Shown here one piece after another: positions 9,401 through 15,412 of a DNA stretch of 21,595 nt. Location of the stretch: the NCBI GenBank assembly GCA_026770585.1, contig MU646314.1, positions 25,633 to 47,227 of the forward strand, written 5' to 3'. The notes below the pieces were generated by a model, which saw only the letters and a program-made list of their open reading frames with translations, did no database searches and was not told the DNA's origin. Numbering within the stretch: the first letter of the stretch is position 1; each line of letters begins with the position of its first letter. The DNA is from Baffinella frigidus. Taxonomy: Eukaryota > Cryptophyceae > Cryptomonadales > Baffinellaceae. The translations under genes and the position numbers were made by a program.

Positions 9401-9462
9401 TTGGCCCGCTGGGAGGCGGGCCGCGCTGAAGAGAGATACGGGCTGGGTTGCGCCGTCGCCAT
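840..9462 (-). CDS. Ten-exon gene for an unrecognised coiled-coil protein (~267 aa)
   Basis: Model on the minus strand: exons 9462-9335, 8832-8773, 8368-8284, 6641-6597, 5922-5854, 4850-4793, 4454-4360, 2950-2900, 1657-1580 and 974-840 (stop TAA). All have AG acceptors and GT donors, and the phases chain perfectly, giving 804 bases. The ATG is preceded by an in-frame TGA eight codons upstream. The protein begins with a basic Pro/Ala/Arg-rich stretch, continues with a charged helical middle (FEDPRKRALRENVLANVG, DLEQWRRAAKLLVRQ, RKLYARSMDLTAQNAALK joined to EENERLRALQ, a likely coiled coil) and ends in a Pro/Gly-rich tail. No signal peptide or membrane segment is apparent. I do not recognise the family. 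An extra exon between 2900 and 1657 is possible. It is divergent from ARMC2, so a ciliary role is a reasonable guess but only inference. Nearly every exon has diverged copies in the adjacent introns. Confidence 0.72.
1021..1200 (+). repeat. TTCAGGG/CTCAGGG/TCCAGGG array
   Basis: Seven-base units in which the TTTAGGG motif varies at two positions. A second block at 1328-1450 has the same structure and the same left flank (GCTCCGCGCTCCGACGGGGGC). Confidence 0.88.
1288..1325 (-). pseudogene. 3' echo of minus-gene exon 9
   Basis: The minus strand reads TPLSERGAAAQ then GTACAA, and is followed by TTCAGGG-type repeats. Another copy with a damaged donor lies at about 995-1027. Confidence 0.55.
1580..1657 (-). 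CDS. Minus gene exon 9
   Basis: Twenty-six codons in phase 0, Gly/Ala/Pro-rich, ending APLSERGAAQ before donor GTACAT. The acceptor is CTGAGCAG. An alternative frame is open, so the product is less certain than the exon boundaries. Copies lie at 1985-2029, 1288-1325 and 995-1027. Confidence 0.5.
1828..1957 (+). repeat. (GA)n/(GATA)n microsatellite
   Basis: GA repeats, then about eight GATA units, then GA again with a CG patch. Confidence 0.95.
1983..2150 (-). repeat. Second copy of exon 9 region
   Basis: This stretch repeats 1609-1780 with about 85-90% identity by eye, covering the 5' part of exon 9, its acceptor and the adjoining intron. The exon 3' end with its donor is missing here. The (GA)n/(GATA)n tract lies between the two copies. 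Confidence 0.75.
2630..2675. repeat. Small hairpin
   Basis: TGCCGGGGCAA and TTGCCCCGGCA form inverted arms around an AT-rich loop in intron 8 of the minus gene. The surrounding 2150-2640 holds a short protein-like stretch in more than one frame and no exon I can support. Confidence 0.6.
2737..2873. repeat. Long foldback built of CCTACGG units
   Basis: AAACCGGGTAG...CTACCCGGTTT outer arms enclose mirrored runs of GGTATTGCCTACGGTAGGCC. A related shorter piece lies at 7800-7862. Confidence 0.8.
2900..2950 (-). CDS. Minus gene exon 8
   Basis: Seventeen codons, EENERLRALQRRPRSAQ, phase 0 at both ends, acceptor GGAGCAG and donor GTCCCC. It extends the coiled coil from exon 7. Three further copies of its first half (3440-3465, 3284-3312, 3036-3062) lie upstream in the preceding intron. 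Confidence 0.65.
3036..3062 (-). pseudogene. Echo of minus-gene exon 8 start
   Basis: Acceptor CAGCAG then EENERLRAG; the 3' half is different. Confidence 0.6.
3284..3312 (-). pseudogene. Echo of minus-gene exon 8
   Basis: The minus strand reads ENEWLRALQ, without an acceptor. Confidence 0.5.
3339..3412 (+). repeat. (CT)n microsatellite
   Basis: TCTC repeats with a few CCC interruptions, in the intron before minus-gene exon 8. On the sense strand of that gene it is (GA)n. Confidence 0.95.
3440..3465 (-). pseudogene. Echo of minus-gene exon 8 start
   Basis: Acceptor TCTGCAG then EENERLLAP; the frame ends shortly after in TAG. Confidence 0.55.
3645..3778 (-). mobile_element. AAGTTGAC-family element copy
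   Basis: Same structure as 4236-4357 with terminus CTATCCCTGTCTCA next to the exon 7 echo at 3782. A further fragment lies at 3489-3595. Confidence 0.7.
3782..3830 (-). pseudogene. Short echo of minus-gene exon 7 end
   Basis: It reads DRTAQNASLK before AAG|GT, followed by a degenerate element terminus CTATCCCTGTCTCA, the same arrangement as at the end of true exon 7. Confidence 0.6.
3872..3937 (-). pseudogene. Degraded echo of minus-gene exon 7
   Basis: Minus-strand sequence keeps SMDLTA and the AAG|GT end, but indels break the frame. It joins directly to the TIR of an AAGTTGAC element at 3938. Confidence 0.6.
3938..4062 (+). mobile_element. AAGTTGAC-family element, right end degraded
   Basis: It starts CTAGCTCTGCCTCG with CAAGTTGACACGCTGG inside. 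The right side has turned into short repeats of GTGTGAGAGAGCCCGAA (4050-4145). Confidence 0.7.
4146..4234 (-). CDS. Candidate alternative exon 7b of the minus-strand gene
   Basis: This copy of exon 7 is open over 29 codons (EARLHTAEGVIRK, LYARSMDLTAQNAALK) with acceptor TTAAG and donor GTCTCT. It starts in the same phase and lacks the first two codons (DG) of exon 7. Three of four differences from exon 7 are synonymous. It could be used instead of exon 7 but not together with it, because exon 7 ends in phase 0 and 7b needs a one-base carry-over. Confidence 0.45.
4236..4357 (-). mobile_element. AAGTTGAC-family element at minus-gene exon 7 donor
   Basis: Read on the minus strand it starts CTAGCTCTGTCTCA two bases after the exon 7 end and runs to the exon 7b acceptor, so it makes up the whole space between exon 7 and 7b. 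The second terminal repeat is lost. Confidence 0.75.
4360..4454 (-). CDS. Minus gene exon 7
   Basis: Two bases complete the exon 6 codon, then DGEARLRTAEGVIRK and LYARSMDLTAQNAALK follow, ending AAG. The donor GT is followed at once by the terminal inverted repeat of the AAGTTGAC element (CTAGCTCTGTCTCA). The next exon begins EENERL, making a continuous heptad-like helix. Confidence 0.8.
4461..4590 (+). repeat. GGGTTTGG degenerate telomere-like array
   Basis: GTTTGGG and GTTTGGT units running into TTTAGGG. A similar tract is at 5357-5410. Confidence 0.85.
4598..4632 (-). pseudogene. 3' echo of minus-gene exon 6
   Basis: The minus strand reads LLPSLLRKDLDG up to a GTAACC donor; no acceptor or 5' half. 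Confidence 0.6.
4793..4850 (-). CDS. Minus gene exon 6
   Basis: It encodes AGELHVDDIPPSLLREDLD plus one base, with acceptor GGCAG and donor GTAGCC. This copy is chosen over three others (5297-5352, 5199-5225, 4598-4632) because it alone has both splice sites and full length, and because its phase 1 end matches exon 7. Confidence 0.75.
4890..5024. repeat. Foldback, GTGTAGTAATTT core family
   Basis: Outer arms TCCGGGGAA.CCTGTTTTTCTTTCATTTGAT and the mirror image; inner arms ATGAAAATTACCACAC/GTGTAGTAATTTTCAT. Confidence 0.8.
5199..5225 (-). pseudogene. 3' echo of minus-gene exon 6
   Basis: The minus strand reads LLREDLDG with a GTGTCC donor; the 5' half is missing. Confidence 0.6.
5297..5352 (-). 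pseudogene. Echo of minus-gene exon 6
   Basis: It has the acceptor ACACAG and reads AGELHVDDIPPPLLREDLN, then diverges before the donor. Differences from exon 6 are few. Confidence 0.65.
5854..5922 (-). CDS. Minus gene exon 5
   Basis: Twenty-three codons starting VYRSKFIFGDLIENID, phase 0 at both ends, acceptor AGTGCAG and donor GTACCT. A short copy of the acceptor region lies at about 6090-6107. Confidence 0.75.
5928..6075. repeat. Degenerate GTTAACTTACGAAAAA short repeats
   Basis: Six or more units of about 22-30 bases combine A/G-runs with GTCAACTTACG-like cores. More units lie at 6117-6180 and 6465-6540. It is intronic to the minus gene. Confidence 0.65.
6305..6440 (+). repeat. CTCAGAAATGTCC family copy
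   Basis: This stretch matches 18016-18150 closely (GGGGCTTGGAGCCATT, then CTCTTCGATTTGTACCAGAA). The rest of 5990-6600 holds AT-rich short repeats, no exon. Confidence 0.72.
6597..6641 (-). CDS. Minus gene exon 4
   Basis: Fifteen codons, DLEQWRRAAKLLVRQ, phase 0 at both ends, with acceptor GAGCAG and donor GTCTGC. On the other strand the same bases by chance also show a pyrimidine tract and CAG, but only the minus reading fits the phase chain. At least five partial copies of its 5' half are embedded in the 21-base minisatellite upstream. Confidence 0.7.
6662..7330. repeat. 21-base minisatellite with embedded exon 4 fragments
   Basis: Degenerate 21-base units of the form GAGTGTTGGACACGCTCACAT run through this stretch, giving false ORFs with a 7-residue period. 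At about 6768, 6905, 7029, 7181 and 7322 they are interrupted by copies of the first part of minus-gene exon 4 (EQDLEQWRR) with its acceptor. It lies in intron 3 of the minus gene. Confidence 0.8.
7416..7545 (-). mobile_element. AAGTTGAC-family element, reverse copy
   Basis: CTAGCGCTGCCTCAG at the left, inner AAAGTTGACGG...GTCAACTTGTG at 7474-7522; right terminus not clear. A core-only fragment occurs at 8226-8280. Confidence 0.65.
7702..7776 (-). pseudogene. Frameshifted echo of minus-gene exon 3
   Basis: It reads VLRENVLANVGAREI, with about six synonymous changes against exon 3, then a one-base insertion breaks the frame before the CAG|GT end. Confidence 0.65.
7917..7992 (-). pseudogene. 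Echo of minus-gene exon 3
   Basis: Open frame SPLRENVLANVWPREIAGLD then FQ, ending at the authentic junction CAG|GTGTGC. Its outer end abuts the foldback at 7996. Confidence 0.65.
7996..8161. repeat. Foldback, GTGTAGTAAATTT core family
   Basis: Outer arms ATCCGGTCAGGTATTTGATT and mirror; then GGTTCGGAGTCCCC; inner arms GAATTTACTACAC/GTGTAGTAAATTTC. Confidence 0.82.
8284..8368 (-). CDS. Minus gene exon 3
   Basis: The exon follows acceptor GCACCAG and encodes FEDPRKRALRENVLANVG then PKEIAGMDFQ, ending in phase 0 at CAG|GTCTGA. It is strongly helical and charged. Two diverged copies lie downstream in the following intron (7917-7992 and 7702-7776), both ending at the same CAG|GTGTGC junction. 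Confidence 0.75.
8602..8640 (-). pseudogene. Echo of minus-gene exon 2 end
   Basis: It reads GDGGGDPAR on the minus strand, ending G|GTTCGA like exon 2, in the middle of TTTGGGG-type repeats. Confidence 0.45.
8773..8832 (-). CDS. Minus gene exon 2
   Basis: The acceptor CCACCAG precedes 60 bases that supply the one base needed to finish the exon 1 codon, then ARWDGATRPEHEDSGADPA, leaving CG to join exon 3. A second frame is also open, so this exon rests mainly on phase agreement. A shorter diverged copy lies at 8602-8640. Confidence 0.55.
9335..9462 (-). CDS. Minus gene exon 1 (start codon)
   Basis: This exon encodes MATAQPSPYLSSARPASQ, a basic stretch, and ends GVLIPAGFVTP plus two bases. 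The donor is GTACGC at 9334. The in-frame TGA upstream fixes the ATG as the earliest start. Read through without splicing, the frame stops about ten codons later, which would give a 52-residue peptide; the phase match to exon 2 favours splicing. Confidence 0.7.
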
Positions 9463-9749
9463 CCCGGAGTAGCAAAAAACGGGTCACTTGAGATGTGCGC
9501 GTCGGGGGCAGGACAGGGCGGCCGCGGAGCACCGGGTGCGTCCAGCTGGCTATGGTCTCCCCAAGGCTTCCTCTGGTGCTGCGCAGCTTCTCAGGGCAGA
9601 AGGAAAGGAAGAAATCTTCCCACCCGTCCTCGCCTCAACGGTTTTTGACACACAGGTTATTGAGTGACTTTACAGAAACGCCGTCAACTTAGACTTCGAA
9701 AGTGAACGTAACGTGACCCCCAACCTCGCAGAATTTGAAGCTGGAGCCC
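9463..9749. promoter_or_regulatory. Short divergent intergenic region, probable bidirectional promoter
   Basis: Only 287 bases separate the ATG of the minus-strand gene from the first ATG of ARMC2, so both 5' UTRs and promoters must lie here or overlap the first exons. I see no clear TATA box. A CCTCGCAG just before 9731 could be the acceptor of a 5' UTR intron of ARMC2, in which case its promoter would lie further left. Confidence 0.55.
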
Positions 9750-10215
9750 ATGGCGCAAAGACGCCCATATGACCTTGATGAGATGCCATCACCGCCACCG
9801 CCACGAGCTGGGGGGATGCACATAGGTGGGCGGCGCATGGGCGGGTCGATCGCCGACACGATCGCGAACGCGCGAGCCTCACTGAAGAACCCGAGCCGGC
9901 CCTTTACGCCGGCTGATCCTCAGCGCCGGTTGCACGCCCACGGGCAGCTGCCAGGGAAGGACGCCCCCGGGCGGCTTATCCCCCCCCCGACGCCGCTCAT
10001 CCACGAGAACTTCTTCGAGGCGGAGCGGCCGTTCACGAGCTTGCTCAAGACGCCGCTCCCAGCGCAGGGGAGCTTCAAAAGCGGGCGCACGTTGTCTCAA
10101 ACGTCGCTTCCGAAAAGCGCGCGGGGGGAGCGGGGCGCGGGGGGGGGCGCGTTCCCCGAGGGCGCGCCGAATCTGGATATTCTAACTCTCGACGACGACG
10201 ATGCCCCGCCTGCAG
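9750..10215 (+). CDS. ARMC2: ARMC2 exon 1
   Basis: The first in-frame ATG is at 9750. The exon carries the conserved N-terminal motif ASLKNPSRPFTPADPQRRL, a second RPFTSLLKTPLP motif and an acidic DDDD near its end, and leaves one base at CAG|GTGCTC. The frame stays open upstream to an AG at 9730, so an earlier exon remains possible. Confidence 0.85.
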
Positions 10216-13200
10216 GTGCTCTTCCTCGCCACCCTGGGTTGCACCCCTGGCCTTTGTCTTGTCGAAGAGTTAGTTGGGTAGCATGGGCGCGGCTCCGCTG
10301 AGAAATACCGGCTGCTCGCATTGACAGGCCATCAGCAGCGCACCCGAACGTCGCGCACAGCTCCCGCACGCCCCTCCTCCTAGCCTCCCTGCCCACCTCG
10401 GGTGAACAAGCGCAAACCATTTCACGCGACGCCACCCAGCAAGCTGACGCTTCGCGCGCGCAGGAGAACGCCCAGCGAGCAGTCGACGGCGACGCGAAAT
10501 AGAGGGGGCGGCAGAACACGCGGGCGTGGACGCGCACGCGAGCGCGAGCAAGCGAGAGAGCGAAAGTGAGCGCGCGAGAGAAGGCGTGTGGCCGAGCATC
10601 CAGGAGCAGCTCGCGAACCTCCTCGCAGCGAGCGGCGCGCGGGGGGCGAGCGGGGCGAGCTCAGGAGGTGGAGGGGCGGGGGGCGTGAAGGCGAGCTGCG
10701 ACGCGATATGCGCGCTGCTGCCCGACGCGGCGTCCGCGAAGGCGCTCGGAACCACGCAGCGGAGCGAGGTTGTGCGCGCCGCCGCGAAAGGCCTCGAGAG
10801 CAAAGACCCGGAGACGCTGTTCAAGCTCGCGAAGGTCTAGCTCTGCCTCTGTTAGATTGGTCTCATCATTTCATGAGACTGGATGTTTCCGTGTTTCGTG
10901 GTACAAATTCGTCCACTCGTGGCGTGAAAACTGAGAAAATGGTGAGGCCAATTTAACTGAGACAGAGCTAGAATGTGATCTTTCTCTCCGCCTTGATTTA
11001 GTCCCAGCACCGAATATAATCAATCTCAGAAATGTCCTTCTAAACGAAGATTTAGCGGGCTGGGGTGTCTGATCCTAGACTCGCCCTGAAGCGAGGATGA
11101 CGATTGTCTTGGTGGCACGCCCTGGAAGAGCGCGGCCCACCGAGACAAAAGTCGAGAGTGGAACGTCTCAAAGCAAAAGTGGAACCTCTGTTAACTTAAA
11201 AAGTAACAGTGGAGAACTTTTAGTGTTTTAAAATATTCGTACTTTTAGGGCTTTAAAATATCTGGAGTTGTACCAAGAATCGTTTAGAAGGACAGTTCCT
11301 GAGATTAATTATATTATGGATCGCGATGAGATTCCCCTGCGCTTCTTCTCTATTCTCCTACAGGCCTGTGCGCCGGTCGTACGTAGCCTGATGGGAAGTG
11401 GCCACCTTACTAAGGATGCACCAACCCTCAACCCTAAACCCTAAACACCAAGCCCTAAACCCTGAACCCGACACGAAGGTGATCCTGCGGGTGACGAAAG
11501 GAGGGGCGAATCTGCTGGCGGTCTCGAAGCTCCTCTTCCGCCTGTCGAAGACGCAGGCAAACCCTGCACTCCAAAACCCTAAAACCTTACACCATAGAAA
11601 CCTTACACCCTAGACTCTAAAAAAACCTAAACCCTAAAACCCTAACATCCTAAAACCTTACACCCTACAACCCTACACCCTAAACCCCTAAACCCTAAAA
11701 CCCTAAAACCCTAAACAAGCCTGCACCCCATATTTCCCCAATATTTCCCCAATTTATAAAGCAACCCTACACCCTGAACCTCTAAAACCTTACACTCTGA
11801 AACCCGACCCTAAACTCTGAAACCACTAAACCCTAAAACTCTTAACAAGCTTGCACCCCATATTTCCCCTACTTCTAAAGCAACCCTACACCCCAGAACT
11901 CTTAACTCTAAAACCCCAAACCCTGAAACCCTGAAACCCAAGACACCAAAACGCTGAACCCTGAAACCCTAACACCCTGAAACCAGGAGAACGATGCACT
12001 GCTGCACTGTAAAACCAGGCGAACGATGCACTGCTGCGGCGGCAGGGGCTGTACGAGGCCTTCTTGGAAACCATACACCCTAACCTCTGAAACCCCTACA
12101 CCCTAAAACCCTGAACAATGCCCAATAAACCCCCACACACGGGAAAATAGAAAAATGAAAAATGAAAAATAGAAGTAAAAAATGAAGGGGAAAAATTAAA
12201 AAGTAGACAACAAATAGTGAACAACAAACAGTTCAGTAAACAGTAAACAGCAAACCCTAAACAGTGAACAAAAAACAATGAAACCGTGAACTCCTCCCGC
12301 AGGCGAACGACGCGCTGCTGCTGCGGGAGGGGCTGTGCGAGGCGGTCTTGGAAGCGCTCGGAACCGCGCGGTCTGTCGCCAACCATAAACCCTAAACCCT
12401 AAAATCCAATCCCATCTCAGCCAGCCAGATAGTGTTTCGTAATTCAGGTTCAGGTGCTCCTCCGTGGTCGTTCCCAGAACAGCACAGACACTCAGAGACT
12501 GTTGCATGGTTCAGGTTCGGGTGGTGGTTGTGCTCCTTGAAGGTAGGTGTTCTCTCTCGATAAAAAAATACATGAATGCATGCACACGCACACGCCCCAG
12601 GCTTATCAAATCTAATCTCGCCAGGCATTTGATTTAGATGCTCCGGAGTTCCCCGTATCAACGAAATTTACTACACGTTTGACCAAATCAGTCACGTTCA
12701 GCCCTGGACGTGACCAATTGTGTAGTGAATTTCGTGCATTCCGGGAACTCCGCAGCATTTAAATCAAATGCCTGACGGGATGAAATCCACCTATCGAGTT
12801 GAGAACTCTCCATACACAAATATTGAACAGATGCACTGGGGCAGGCTGGAGTCGGTGCTGGGGCACATCTCGCGGGAGAGCGACACGGTCGAGCTGGAGC
12901 TAGACGCCGCTCAGTTCCTCGCAGGTTCTCTACTCAACCTCGCTGGCGTGCTTTCGATTTTGCCCTCAAGACTTTTAAACGCTGGTTGTAAACAGGATAA
13001 AAGTCGATTCCCATGATGAATTATGTGCAAAGTTGTGAAAACTCTTTTTGTGTGACCCAACCCCGGGTCTGATTCGCGCCGGGAGGAATTCGAAAGGCAC
13101 GCTAGGGAGGTTCAGTAGCTAGCGCTGCCTCACTCGGGTTGACCGACTATCCGCAAGTTGACGTACTGAGTGTGCGGTGCAAACCCGTCAACGTTGGAGC

Positions 13201-15378
13201 GGGAAAGAGCCTGGTCTCACGAGATTTATGAGCCCAAATAGACTGAGACAGAGCTAGAAGAGTGACACGGTTGAGCTCGAGCTTGGCGCCGCTCAGTTCC
13301 TCGCAGATTGCACCCCCCACCTTCTACCACTCGAGGCTAGAACTGGGACTGTTTTGAAAGTGGGGTTGTTGAATTTGTACCAGTCACGGGCGGGTTTGGT
13401 CGCGTTACTGCGGGATATCCCGCAGTAACGTGACCAAACGCGGCCATTTGTGTGAAAATTGTTACACACCGCCCCACTTGCAAAGGATCCCGGGTTTAAA
13501 ATGTAGTCACATTTCTAGTCTCGAGTGGAAGCTCTGTCTCGGTATACTTGGGCTCTCACCGATTTGGAGAGCCCGGGCTCTGGTTCGCTCGAAAGTTGAC
13601 GGATTTATACCGCACGCCCTGCATGTCAACTTGAGGATCGTCGGTCCACCTGACTGAGGCAAAGCTAGAACTTTTGTTTTACCGCTGGCATGTTTGCATT
13701 CGGCAGGCATTCTGAAGAGCTTCTGTGCTCACTGTTTACTGTTTTCTGCTGTTCTCAATGTTTACTGCTTACTTCTGTGCTCACTGTTTACTGCTTTCTG
13801 CTGACGTACCGCTGACATCTCACATTCACCAGGAGTGCTCAAGAACGCGTCGGCAGACTCAGAGCCCTCCCGCGCCGCGCTGGTCGCCGCAGGTCTCAAC
13901 CCACAACCCTCAACCCTGTGAGGGTCCCAGGCCGCATGCCACAACCCCTAACCCTGTGAGGATCCAAGGCCCCTAAACCAGGAAGTGTTCCATGATCAAA
14001 CGATTACCTTAAAGTCAGAGTCCTCCCGCTCCGCGCTGGTCGCCGCAGGTCTGGACCCACAACCCCTAACCCACAACCCCTAAACCAGAAAGTTTTCCAT
14101 TAACCCTAAACCAGGAAGTTTCCCATCCCCTAAACCAGGAAGTTTTCCATTACCAAACCATTGCCGTAAACCTTAACCCAAGAGCCCTCCCGCGCCGCGC
14201 TCGTCACCGCAGGTCTGAACCCAACCCCTAAACCCCAAACCCCGTTCTGAAATTCGCACTCGTGACATGGCGTGGCCTGGCCCCCGCACGCGCGGCAGGA
14301 GCGGTGAGGAAACCGTTGCCACGCCTTTGCCGTACACCCAAAGCACTCAACACGAAACCCTACAACCACCCGAACAATATACCCCTGGCAGGAACGATGA
14401 AGCTGCTCGCGCAGTGGCTGCCGCGGGTGTTGGCTGTGGGTTGATGTTTTCCGCTCTAAACCGTCGACTCCGAGCCCTGATACCAACCGCGCGGCAGGGG
14501 CTGTGAAGCCGCTCGTACAGTGACTACCGCGGGTTTTGGGCGTGGGGTGACGATTTTCGCCCTAAACTTTAGACTTGATGGTTTCCGCTCTAAACCGTAG
14601 ACCCCGATCCCTGATACCAAACGCGCGGCAGGAGGTGTGAAGCTGCTCGCGCAGTGGCTGCACGCCATGGTGGTCCTCCGCCACGATACCCTCCGCGCCC
14701 AGGCGGGCCTGCAGGTTAACCCCAACCCCCGAAACTCAAGCCCGGAAGCAGTTTCCAGGCCCGAACCCCAGGCCGGGAAGCCCTCCCTCTCTCCCTGCCT
14801 TGCAGCACGCGCGCTTTACACCAAGTAACCCATGGTCGTTGGTTCGAACGACGTTGATTCGAACGACCATGGTGGTCCTCCGCCACGATACCCTTCGCGC
14901 CCAGGCGGGCCAGCAGGTTGCCCATGCACCCTACACCCTACACCCTGCACCCTGCACCCCACACCCCACACCCCACACCCTACACCCTACACCCTACACC
15001 CTACACCCTACACCCCACACCCCACACCCTACACCCTACACCCTACACCTGCAGGTTAACCCCGAGTTACCTCGACCTTCAAACTTAAAACTTAAAAACC
15101 TACAACCTAAACCCTGGAACCTAAAACCTAAAACCTGTGTGAAACTCAACCCGGAATCCAAAACGCGGAACCCGAAACCCGAAACACGAAACACGAAAGC
15201 TAACTAACGCTCTCTTGTTTGCAGGGCGGGGCGGGGCGCGCAGCGAAGCTGCAGAGCGGGGTCTCGGCGCTGCTCATCCAGGTGCCTCCCCTCACACCCA
15301 AAATCCTAAATCCTAAACTCTAAACCCTAAACCCTAAACCTTTAAGGCCCTGCAGACGCGAGCTACGTAGTTAGTTGG

Positions 15379-15412
<34 letters not shown>

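Larger units (their letters stand above)
11405..12120 (+). repeat. CCCTAAA degenerate arrays in ARMC2 intron 3 region
   Basis: AACCCTAAA, ACCCTGAA and AACCTTACACC units around exon 3, with two copies of a CATATTTCCCCAA block (11730, 11860). An A-rich AGTAAACAGTGAACAACAAA tract follows (12130-12290). Confidence 0.85.

Noticed and set aside
14925-15055. CRISPR-like regular repeats
   Set aside because: Units are seven bases without spacers and the context is a eukaryotic intron.
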